This document shows, in pieces, positions 1 through 5,416 of a DNA stretch of 5,416 nt (positions are counted from its first letter, which is position 1; each line of letters opens with the position of its first letter). Source of the stretch: Gemmatimonadaceae bacterium (GTDB lineage: Bacteria > Gemmatimonadota > Gemmatimonadetes > Gemmatimonadales > Gemmatimonadaceae); NCBI GenBank assembly GCA_019689955.1, contig JADGGM010000256.1, positions 1-5,416 on the forward strand. Reading direction: 5' to 3'. The notes beneath the pieces are model-generated. The model was not told the DNA's origin, did no database searches, and saw only the letters and a list, made by a program, of their open reading frames with translations. A program made the position numbers and the translations under genes.

Positions 1-604
1 CGCTCCCACTCTGCGCGAACCCCGCCACCACGATCGCCCCGTCGGACTGGACCACGATCCCCTGGGGCAGGTTGCTGATCGCCGCCGGGACGTCGGGGAA
101 GGTGAGGCTCGCCACCCCACCGCTGCCGAACCCCTGGTCCACGTCCCCGTCGGCGTTGAACCGCAGCACCTTGGATCCGCCGGCCACGACGATCTTGCCA
201 TCCGGCTGTAGCGCCATGGCGGTGGCACCGCCCGGGAGATCCGCGAACACCCGCCCCTGGTCGCCGAACGCCGGATCGAGCGAGCCGCTGGGGCCGGGGG
301 CGGGCGTCGTGCAGTTCACGGCGATGTTCGTGCCGTTCGTCGCGGCCACCGTGCCGGCGCCGCCGGACACCGTGCACACCTGCAGCGGATTCGACGGCTG
401 CGTCGCGACCACCCCGTTGTATGGGGAGCCGTCGGTCGCCGCAGGGACGATCGTGAACGGACCGCCCGCTGCGGGGCGCGCCTCGAGGCCGCTTTTCTGC
501 TCGCGCAGTGCGAGCCCGCTCGCCGCGCGCCGCGTCCGCCGAACGGCACCGGGAGGCGGCCACGAGCCGATCCCCCCGCGGCCGCGGTCATCGCCCGCCC
601 TCAA
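1..604 (-). CDS. Delta-60 repeat secreted protein, N-terminal part; C-terminus off the left edge, start unresolved
   Basis: Reading the minus strand with codons beginning at 604, 601 and so on gives a coherent protein to the left edge. From about 520 to 300 there is a small beta-type domain: SGLAL, then GGPFTIVPAATDGSPYNG, then ATQPSNPLQVCTVSGGAG, then TNIAVNCTT, with two cysteines. A Pro/Gly linker follows. From about 286 come two delta-60 repeats: SLDPAFGDQGRVF ending in ALQPDGKIVVAGG, then DVDQGFGSGGVASLTF ending in VVQSDGAIVVAGF. The DPAFG...G and QPDGKIVVAG signatures define the delta-60 family, thought to form beta-propeller-like surface or secreted proteins. The precise function is unknown. 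The window cuts it in repeat 2, and such proteins usually carry many more repeats. No ATG is in frame near the 5' end. TTG at 604 is a boundary of convenience, GTG at 646 or 661 is possible, and the frame stays open to a TGA at 790-788. No convincing signal peptide is in frame, so a 5' frameshift is possible. Family call is firm; start is not. Confidence 0.72.
   Translation of the reverse strand, partial: MRAGDDRGRGGIGSWPPPGAVRRTRRAASGLALREQKSGLEARPAAGGPFTIVPAATDGSPYNGVVATQPSNPLQVCTVSGGAGTVAATNGTNIAVNCTTPAPGPSGSLDPAFGDQGRVFADLPGGATAMALQPDGKIVVAGGSKVLRFNADGDVDQGFGSGGVASLTFPDVPAAISNLPQGIVVQSDGAIVVAGFAQSGS
598..602 (-). promoter_or_regulatory. Possible ribosome binding site GAGGG before an out-of-frame ATG
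   Basis: On the minus strand GAGGG at 602-598 sits 6 bases before an ATG at 591-589. This is the best start signal for the delta-60 gene, but that ATG is one frame away from the repeat-encoding frame. The two frames would join if the run of six C at 572-577 (G on the coding strand) had one more base. Either the site is fortuitous or it marks the true start of a gene with an indel. Confidence 0.3.
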
Positions 605-635
605 CCAGCACGACGATAGGGAGAACGGCGAGCGT

Positions 636-665
636 GCCCTGCCCACAGGCGCCCTGCCCACAGGC
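636..665. repeat. Perfect 2 x 15-bp tandem duplication in the divergent region
   Basis: GCCCTGCCCACAGGC occurs at 636-650 and again, with no gap and no mismatch, at 651-665. The flanking bases do not extend the repeat. Each unit has a small inner dyad (CCTG, four bases, CAGG). The 15-bp period would not shift a reading frame, so if the minus-strand gene starts further upstream the duplication would add five residues. It could be a recent slippage duplication or a pair of protein-binding sites. Confidence 0.85.
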
Positions 666-698
666 CGGGAATCGACGAGCGCTGCGCCACCGCTTAGC

Positions 699-704
699 TT
701 GACC
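699..704 (+). promoter_or_regulatory. Weak -35-like hexamer TTGACC
   Basis: TTGACC matches five of six bases of the sigma-70 -35 consensus and lies in the divergent region upstream of the adaptor gene. No acceptable -10 hexamer lies 16 to 18 bases downstream, where the sequence is very GC-rich. It is listed only as the best plus-strand promoter hint; the operon promoter is not identified. Confidence 0.15.
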
Positions 705-722
705 GGCAACCGTGGGCGCGCC

Positions 723-747
723 AGGACCGGCTCGGCGAGCCCGTCCT
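723..747. promoter_or_regulatory. 25-bp imperfect palindrome, candidate operator of the efflux operon
   Basis: The left arm AGGACCGGCTCG (723-734) and right arm CGAGCCCGTCCT (736-747) are reverse complements around a single central G at 735, with one mismatched pair (728/742). It lies 65 bp upstream of the adaptor start, in the divergent intergenic region. RND operons are commonly controlled by TetR-, MarR- or MerR-type repressors that bind such dyads; no regulator gene is in the window, so that role is inferred. As RNA it would be a strong hairpin, but no T tract follows on either strand, so a classical intrinsic terminator is unlikely. Confidence 0.5.
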
Positions 748-751
748 CGCA

Positions 752-764
752 GAGCCGTGGGCTC
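752..764. promoter_or_regulatory. Second small dyad GAGCC-N3-GGCTC
   Basis: GAGCC (752-756) and GGCTC (760-764) are perfect inverted arms around GTG. The same pentamers form the core of the larger palindrome (GGCTC 729-733, N3, GAGCC 737-741) in the opposite order. The two dyad centres, 735 and 758, are 23 bp apart, roughly two helical turns. A second binding site for the same protein is possible, but a 5-bp arm in GC-rich DNA is weak evidence on its own. Confidence 0.3.
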
Positions 765-801
765 GACTGTCGCCACGCGCCAGCTGGTCAACCGCTTGAT
801 C

Positions 802-808
802 AAAAGGA
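802..808 (+). promoter_or_regulatory. Ribosome binding site AAAAGGA for the adaptor gene
   Basis: AAAAGGA, unusually A-rich for this DNA, ends 3 bases before the ATG at 812. The spacing is shorter than the usual 5 to 9 bases, but it is the only purine-rich site near any in-frame start and is why 812 was preferred. It overlaps the end of a perfect 8-bp palindrome, TTGATCAA (796-803). Confidence 0.5.
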
Positions 809-811
809 CGC

Positions 812-2122
812 ATGGCTCGTCTCCCCTTCTCCCGACTCGCTCCCCCATCACACCGGACCGCCCGACGGGCCGAGGGCGCCGCATCATCCCCCCGGAGCCC
901 GGGGCGAGGCGCGCCGCGCCTTGCGCGTCGTCGAGCCGTGTGGGCCGTTGGGCTGGCCCTGCCGCTCGCGGCCGTCAGCGCGTGCAACAAGGCCGCGCCG
1001 CACGCGCCGCCGCCCCCCGAGGTCTCGGTGCTCACCGTCGAACCACGCACGGTGCCGGCGCAGTACGAGTTCGTGGGGCAGGCCGAGGCATCGAAGCACA
1101 TCGAAGTGCGCGCGCAGGTCTCCGGCGTCATCGTCGCGCGGCCGTACGTCGAGGGGACGGACGTGCGCAAGGGCGCCGTCCTCTTTCGCATCGACCCCAC
1201 CACGTACGAGGCCGCATACCGAAGCGCGCAGGCCCAGCTCGCCAACGCGAAGGCGACGCTCGCCAACGCCGAGCGGAACCTCGCGCGCCTGCGCCCCCTG
1301 CTCGCCGATCACGCGGTCGCGCAGCGCGACGTGGACGACGCCGAGACCGCGGCCGAGCAGGCGCGCGCCGGGGTGCAGAGCGCAGAGGCCGCGGTCGACC
1401 GGGCGAAGAAAGACCTCGACAACAGCGTGGTCCGCGCGGAGGTGAACGGTCGCGTGGGGCGCGCATTGATGGAGCTCGGCGCGCTCGTCTCCGGGCCGAG
1501 CGACCTGCTCACCACCATCGACCAGGTCGACCCGATCTACGTCAACTTCAGCCCATCGGACCAGGAGCTCCTCCGCTGGCGCCGCGACATCGCCGCCAAG
1601 CGCATCCGCTTCCCCTCCGGCCCGCTCCCCGTGCGCGCGTTGCTCTCCGATGGAAGCCGGCTGCCGCACCTGGGGAAGGTGAACTTCGTCGACGTCTCGC
1701 TGCAGCCCGTGACCGGGACCCTTCAGCTCCGGGCCGAGTTTCCGAACCCCGGGCACGCGCTCCTGCCGGGGCAGTTCGTTCGCGTGCAGCTCATGGGCGT
1801 GCAACGCACCGGCGCCATCCTCGTTCCACAGCGCGCGGTGCAGCAAGGGCTCAACGGCGCCTACGTCTACGTGCTCGACGACAGCGGCAAGGTGGCCTCG
1901 CGGACCGTCGTCGCCAGTAGCTGGGACGGCGGGTGGTGGATCATCGACGCCGGGCTCTCGGCCGGTGATCGCGTGATCGTCGACGGCACGCAGAAAGTCA
2001 TGCCCGGGCAGGTGGCGCGCGCGACCGTCTACCAGCCCTCCGCGGACACGACGCTGACGACCCGCATGGACTCGATCCCGGTCGCGCCGGGCGCGGGGCC
2101 GCTCACCGGAGCGCAGCGATGA
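812..2122 (+). CDS. RND efflux periplasmic adaptor (membrane fusion protein, AcrA/MexA-like lipoprotein), 436 aa
   Basis: This adaptor bridges the inner-membrane pump and the outer-membrane channel in the periplasm. The hydrophobic segment VWAVGLALPLAAVSA (43-57) ends in a lipobox with Cys58, so it should be lipid-anchored. A Pro-rich linker follows (61-70). The domains are in family order: first lipoyl half (about 96-128, AQVSGVIVARPYVEGTDVRKG), long alpha-helical hairpin (about 132-205, Ala/Arg/Glu-rich heptads), second lipoyl half (206-228, VNGRVGRALMELGALVSGP), beta-barrel (about 232-330, IDQVDPIYVNFSPSDQ and PNPGHALLPGQFVRV), and membrane-proximal domain (331-405, VPQRAVQQG). The hairpin-tip RLS motif that contacts TolC-type channels appears as Arg159, Leu163 and Ala170, so the serine is replaced. 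The 42 residues before the hydrophobic segment are unusually many, so the start is uncertain; the only in-frame alternative, GTG at 938, would remove all positive charge. The stop overlaps the pump start. Family call is secure; the exact subfamily is not. Confidence 0.93.
   Translation: MARLPFSRLAPPSHRTARRAEGAASSPRSPGRGAPRLARRRAVWAVGLALPLAAVSACNKAAPHAPPPPEVSVLTVEPRTVPAQYEFVGQAEASKHIEVRAQVSGVIVARPYVEGTDVRKGAVLFRIDPTTYEAAYRSAQAQLANAKATLANAERNLARLRPLLADHAVAQRDVDDAETAAEQARAGVQSAEAAVDRAKKDLDNSVVRAEVNGRVGRALMELGALVSGPSDLLTTIDQVDPIYVNFSPSDQELLRWRRDIAAKRIRFPSGPLPVRALLSDGSRLPHLGKVNFVDVSLQPVTGTLQLRAEFPNPGHALLPGQFVRVQLMGVQRTGAILVPQRAVQQGLNGAYVYVLDDSGKVASRTVVASSWDGGWWIIDAGLSAGDRVIVDGTQKVMPGQVARATVYQPSADTTLTTRMDSIPVAPGAGPLTGAQR
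2108..2111 (+). promoter_or_regulatory. Ribosome binding site GGAG for the pump gene
   Basis: GGAG lies 7 bases before the ATG at 2119, inside the last codons of the adaptor gene. It is part of the 9-mer CACCGGAGC (2104-2112), which recurs before the third gene. With the ATGA overlap at 2119-2122 it supports translational coupling and decides the start of the pump. Confidence 0.7.
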
Positions 2123-5100
2123 GCGGGCCGTTGTCGACCAACGACACCGAGGCGATCCGGTATTTCTTCATCCGGCGGCCGATCTTCGCCGCCGTGATCT
2201 CGATCGTCATCGTGCTCGTGGGGCTGTTCGCGCTGGTGCACCTCCCCGTGAACCGCTACCCGCGGATCACGCCCCCGGTGGTCCAGGTGAGCGCCGTCTA
2301 CCCCGGCGCCAGCGCCGAGCAGGTCGCGCAGACCGTCGCCGCCCCCATCGAGCAGCAACTCTCCGGGATCGACGGCCTGCTCTACTACAAGTCGACCAGC
2401 TCCAGTGACGGGAGCATGAACCTGCAGGTCTACTTCGACATCTCCCGCAACCAGGACCTCGCCGCCGTCGACGTCCAGAACCAGGTCAACCTCGCCGCCC
2501 CGCAGCTCCCCGAGGAAGTGCGCCGGCAGGGGATCGTCGTCCGGAAGGCGCAGACCGACATCCTCCTCGGCGTGGTGCTGACGTCGGACGATCCGCGCTA
2601 CGACGCCGAATACCTGAGCAACTATTCGAAGATCTATATCGAGGACGAGCTCAAGCGCGTCCCGGGCGTGGGAGACGCGTCGACCTTCGGGCAGCTCCAG
2701 TTTGCGATGCAGATCGCGCTCGATCCCGACCGGATGGCGCAGCTCGGCGTGACGATCAGCGACGTGGTCAACGCCGTGAACGAGCAGAACGCCACCAACT
2801 CCGCAGGGCTGATCGGCCAGGAGCCCGCGCCTCAGGGGACGCAGCTCACCCTCCCGGTGAGCACGCAGGGGCGCCTCACCGACCCCAAGCAGTTCGAGCA
2901 GATCATCGTGCGCGCTCGCCCCGATGGCTCGGTGCTGCACATCGCCGACATCGGCCACGTCACGCTCGGCGCGCAGAACTACAACCTCCAGGCGCGCGTG
3001 GACGGGAAACCCATCGGGGGCATTCTCGTCTACCTGCGCCCCGGCGCCAACGCCCTGCAGGTGCGGAACGCCGTCATCCAGCGCCTCACCGAGCTCGGAC
3101 GCAGCCTCCCCCCGGGCGTCCACTGGATGATCCCGTTCGACACCACCCCCTTCATCACGACCTCCATCCACGAGGTGGTGATGACGCTCGTCATCGCGCT
3201 CGCGCTCGTGACGATCGTCGTCTTCGTCTTCCTGCAGAACTGGCGCTCGACGCTGGTGCCGTTGCTCGCCGTCCCGGTCTCGATCATCGGGACGTTCTTC
3301 GGCATGTGGCTCCTCGGCTTCACGACCAACCTGCTCACGCTGTTCGGGCTCGTGCTGGCCATCGGCATCGTGGTGGACGACGCGATCGTGGTCATCGAGA
3401 ACGTCGAACGCCACATGGCCGAGGAGCACGTCTCCCCCGCCGTGGCCGCGGACCGCGCGATCCGCCAGGTGAGCGGCGCCCTCGTGGCGATCGTGCTCGC
3501 GCTCTGCGCGGTGTTCATCCCCGTGGCGTTCGTGGGCGGGATCACCGGGCAGATGTACAAGCAGTTCGCGATCACCATCGTCGTCTCGGTGGTCCTGTCG
3601 GGGATCGTGGCGCTCACGTTCACCCCCGCGCTCTGCGCGCTCCTGCTCAAGCCCGGTGAGCGCGTGCCGCAGCGCGGCTTCTTCGCGTGGTTCAATCGCA
3701 CCTTCGAGCGCGGCCGGAACCGGTACCTCCGCACCATCGACCGCTCGCTCCGCCGCCCGCGCATGATGTTCGCCTGCTTCGCCGTGACGATCGTGCTCGG
3801 CGCCATCCTGTATCGCTCCCTCCCGACGGCGTTCCTCCCGTCCGAGGACAAGGGGTACTTCGTGGTATCGGTGGAGCTCCCGGGGAGCGCGTCGCTCCAG
3901 CGCACGGAGCGGGTGGTGCAACGCATCGAGACGTATCTCAAGCAACAGCCCGCGGTGCAGCACGTCTTCGCGCTCGTCGGCTTCAGCTTGATCCAGGGCG
4001 CGAGCCAGACGAGCTCGGCCACGATCTTCGTCGGCCTCAAGCCGTGGGACGAACGCCGCAAGGCGAGCGAGCACGTGGACGCGGTGCTGGCCGCGACCAA
4101 CGGGTACTTCTTCCAGATGCGCGACGCGACCGCGTTCGCCTTCAACCTCCCCGAGATCCCGGGCCTCGGCACGACCGCCGGGCTCGAGATGAACCTGCAG
4201 GACCGCGGGATCAACGACGTCCGCCGGTTCGCCGCCGCGGCCCAGCAGTTCGTGGCCGATGCCAACCGGAACCCGGCGCTGCAGCAGGTGTCGACGACGA
4301 TCCGCGTGAACGTCCCGCAGCTCTACGTGCAGGTCGATCGGGCGAAGGCGAAATCGCTCGGCGTCTCCCTCTCGGAGCTCTTCCAGACGCTCCAGGCCAT
4401 GCTCTCCTCGCTCTACATCAACGACTTCAACCTGTACGGCAAGACCTACCGCGTGCAGGCCCAGGCGCAGCCGCAGTTCCGCGTGCGGCCGGAGGACATC
4501 GGCCGGCTCTACGTGCGCGGCGCGAGCGACCAGATGATCCCCGTCTCCGCGCTCACGACCACCGAGTTCCGCGGGGGCCCGAGCATCATCACGCGGTTCA
4601 ACGGCTTCACCTCGGCGCTCGTCACCGCGAGCCCCGCGCCGGGCCACAGCTCCGGCGAGATGCTGAACGCCGTCGAGACGCTCGCCCGCGATCGCTATGC
4701 GGGGCAAGGGGTCGGCTACGCGCTCAGCGGGCAGTCGTTCCAGGAGCGCGAGTCCGGCGGCCAGTCGGCGATCGTGCTGACGTTCGGGATCGTGATGGTC
4801 TTCCTCGTGCTCGCGGCGCTCTACGAAAGCTGGTCGATCCCGTTCGCCGTGCTGCTCGGCGTGCCGTTCGGCGTCGTCGGCGCGCTCCTGGGGCTCCTGC
4901 TGCGCGGGATGCCGAACGACATCTACTTCCAGATCGGCCTCGTTACGGTGATCGGCCTCGCCGCCAAGAACGCCATCTTGATCGTGGAGTTCGCCACCGA
5001 GCTGCGCGCGAGCGGGCGATCGATCGCTGAAGCGGCGGTGGAAGCGGGGCGCGAGCGCCTGCGTCCCATTCTCATGACCTCCTTCGCGTTCATCCTCGGC

Positions 5101-5325
5101 GTGACCCCGCTCCTCGTGGCCAGCGGCGCCGGCGCGGCGAGCCGGCATTCGATCGGGACGGGCGTGTTCTTCGGCATGCTCATCGCGACGCTCGTGGGGA
5201 TCTTCTTCATCCCGTTCTTCTTCGCCGAGATCCGATCCTTCAGCGAGCACGGCTTCCGGCACCGGCGAAAGTCCGCCGCGGCGCCGGCCGTCGCGGCCAC
5301 CACCACACCGGAGCACCGCCCATGA
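2119..5325 (+). CDS. RND multidrug efflux pump, inner-membrane proton antiporter (AcrB/MexF-like, HAE1 family), 1068 aa, complete
   Basis: This homotrimeric antiporter drives export of hydrophobic or amphiphilic compounds in exchange for protons. The length fits the family (about 1030-1070). It starts with the hallmark FFIRRPIFAAVIS (16-28), after about a dozen residues more than AcrB. Likely membrane segments: 22-41; five between 353 and 504 (353-371, 378-397, 405-426, 451-473, 482-504); 550-566; 885-902, 907-927, 937-957, 983-1001, 1012-1036. That makes twelve, with periplasmic loops at about 42-350 and 567-884 forming porter and docking domains. Proton-relay residues are intact: Asp420 and Asp421 in GIVVDDAIVVIENVER, Lys950 in GLAAKNAILIVEFA, Arg980 and Thr987 in RLRPILMTS. 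The pump is therefore probably active. YPGASAEQVAQTVAAPIEQ (61-79) is typical of the porter domain. Aligned by eye with AcrB, pocket Phe residues are kept at 190, 617, 622 and 637 but are Ile148 and Leu624 elsewhere. The DGSMNL and YDAEYLSNY stretches look closer to MexF than to AcrB. It overlaps both neighbours by ATGA. The substrate is not predictable. Confidence 0.97.
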   Translation: MSGPLSTNDTEAIRYFFIRRPIFAAVISIVIVLVGLFALVHLPVNRYPRITPPVVQVSAVYPGASAEQVAQTVAAPIEQQLSGIDGLLYYKSTSSSDGSMNLQVYFDISRNQDLAAVDVQNQVNLAAPQLPEEVRRQGIVVRKAQTDILLGVVLTSDDPRYDAEYLSNYSKIYIEDELKRVPGVGDASTFGQLQFAMQIALDPDRMAQLGVTISDVVNAVNEQNATNSAGLIGQEPAPQGTQLTLPVSTQGRLTDPKQFEQIIVRARPDGSVLHIADIGHVTLGAQNYNLQARVDGKPIGGILVYLRPGANALQVRNAVIQRLTELGRSLPPGVHWMIPFDTTPFITTSIHEVVMTLVIALALVTIVVFVFLQNWRSTLVPLLAVPVSIIGTFFGMWLLGFTTNLLTLFGLVLAIGIVVDDAIVVIENVERHMAEEHVSPAVAADRAIRQVSGALVAIVLALCAVFIPVAFVGGITGQMYKQFAITIVVSVVLSGIVALTFTPALCALLLKPGERVPQRGFFAWFNRTFERGRNRYLRTIDRSLRRPRMMFACFAVTIVLGAILYRSLPTAFLPSEDKGYFVVSVELPGSASLQRTERVVQRIETYLKQQPAVQHVFALVGFSLIQGASQTSSATIFVGLKPWDERRKASEHVDAVLAATNGYFFQMRDATAFAFNLPEIPGLGTTAGLEMNLQDRGINDVRRFAAAAQQFVADANRNPALQQVSTTIRVNVPQLYVQVDRAKAKSLGVSLSELFQTLQAMLSSLYINDFNLYGKTYRVQAQAQPQFRVRPEDIGRLYVRGASDQMIPVSALTTTEFRGGPSIITRFNGFTSALVTASPAPGHSSGEMLNAVETLARDRYAGQGVGYALSGQSFQERESGGQSAIVLTFGIVMVFLVLAALYESWSIPFAVLLGVPFGVVGALLGLLLRGMPNDIYFQIGLVTVIGLAAKNAILIVEFATELRASGRSIAEAAVEAGRERLRPILMTSFAFILGVTPLLVASGAGAASRHSIGTGVFFGMLIATLVGIFFIPFFFAEIRSFSEHGFRHRRKSAAAPAVAATTTPEHRP
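5310..5313 (+). promoter_or_regulatory. Ribosome binding site GGAG for the outer-membrane factor gene
   Basis: GGAG lies 8 bases before the ATG at 5322, within the last codons of the pump gene and inside the same 9-mer CACCGGAGC (5306-5314) seen at the previous junction. It favours ATG 5322 over the in-frame ATG at 5334. Confidence 0.65.
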
Positions 5326-5416
5326 CGCGGCGCATGCTCTCGATCGCCCTGGCCGCGGCGCTCGCGGCCGGGTGCGCAGTCGGCCCCCGCTATCACCGCC
5401 CCGCCGTGGACACGCC
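5322..5416 (+). CDS. RND efflux outer-membrane factor lipoprotein (OprM/NodT-like), N-terminal 31 codons, cut by the right edge
   Basis: The visible protein begins MTRRMLSIALAAALAAGC and continues AVGPRYHRPAVDT before the window ends. Arg3-Arg4, a short hydrophobic stretch and the lipobox LAAGC with Cys18 make a textbook lipoprotein signal peptide. The following GPRYHRPAV closely matches the G-P-x-Y-x-R-P start of mature OprM/NodT/CusC-type channels, which form the trimeric outer-membrane exit duct that docks with the adaptor hairpin and pump. Its ATG overlaps the pump's TGA (ATGA, 5322-5325), so it is the third gene of the operon, in the common order adaptor, pump, channel. The helical-barrel domains lie outside the window, so nothing can be said about completeness. 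Confidence 0.85.
   Translation, partial: MTRRMLSIALAAALAAGCAVGPRYHRPAVDT

Noticed and set aside
723..747. The GC-rich palindrome as an intrinsic terminator for either flanking transcript.
   Set aside because: No T-rich tract follows it on either strand, and it lies between divergent gene starts rather than after a gene end.
588..887. Minus-strand open frames of 99 codons (588-887) and 190 codons (694-1266) as possible divergent regulators.
   Set aside because: Neither shows a helix-turn-helix or any regulator signature, and the longer one lies mostly antisense to the adaptor. They do not supply the missing repressor.
72..1445. A 457-codon plus-strand open frame spanning the delta-60 gene, the intergenic region and the start of the adaptor.
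   Set aside because: It is antisense to a recognisable delta-60 protein, then runs through the promoter region, then shadows the adaptor out of frame. The product is Pro/Arg/Ser-rich with no recognisable domain.
712..1920. A 402-codon plus-strand open frame overlapping the adaptor.
   Set aside because: It is Arg/Ala-rich frame-shifted translation of the adaptor coding sequence, with no ribosome site or domain.
3030..4265. A 411-codon minus-strand open frame inside the pump gene.
   Set aside because: It is a shadow frame rich in Thr, Ser and Arg with no recognisable domain, fully antisense to conserved pump sequence.
2029..5316. A 1095-codon open frame on the minus strand opposite the pump, slightly longer than the pump itself.
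   Set aside because: Its product is a low-complexity run of Asp, Glu, His and Arg with no domain or hydrophobic segment, as expected when high-GC codons are read antisense. The opposite strand encodes an unmistakable RND pump with intact motifs.
1..5416. CRISPR arrays, insertion sequences, tRNA or rRNA genes.
   Set aside because: I saw no regularly spaced repeats, transposase motifs, terminal inverted repeats with target duplications, or RNA gene sequence on either strand.

Overview
The window is high-GC bacterial DNA, with third codon positions almost always G or C. It comes from a Gram-negative (diderm) organism, because it carries an envelope-spanning RND efflux operon with two lipoprotein-type signal peptides. 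The phylum cannot be fixed from sequence alone. The base composition and the delta-60 repeat protein would suit Gemmatimonadota or a high-GC proteobacterium; this is a weak inference.

Layout. (1) Positions 1 to about 520, possibly to about 604, minus strand: the N-terminal part of a secreted delta-60 repeat protein whose C-terminus lies beyond the left edge. Its start cannot be placed cleanly, and a one-base frame problem near 572-577 is possible. (2) About 605-811: a divergent intergenic region with a perfect 15-bp tandem duplication (636-665), a strong 25-bp imperfect palindrome (723-747) and a second small dyad with the same pentamer half-sites (752-764). These are the best operator candidates here. 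(3) 812-2122, plus strand: periplasmic adaptor (membrane fusion protein) of the AcrA/MexA type. (4) 2119-5325, plus strand: the complete inner-membrane RND pump of the AcrB/MexF (HAE1) type, with the proton-relay residues intact. (5) 5322 to the right edge, plus strand: the first 31 codons of an OprM/NodT-type outer-membrane factor lipoprotein.

The three plus-strand genes form one tightly coupled operon. Each junction is a 4-base ATGA overlap preceded by the same 9-mer, CACCGGAGC, which supplies the ribosome binding site. Together the products would form a tripartite proton-driven pump that captures amphiphilic compounds in the periplasm or outer leaflet of the inner membrane and expels them through the outer-membrane channel. 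The substrate cannot be read from the sequence. No regulator gene lies in the window.

I found no undescribed system. The core is a recognisable RND efflux operon. The points that merit a second look are the dyads in the divergent promoter region, the uncertain 5' ends of the two divergent genes, and substitutions at usually conserved sites in the adaptor hairpin tip and the pump's drug pocket.
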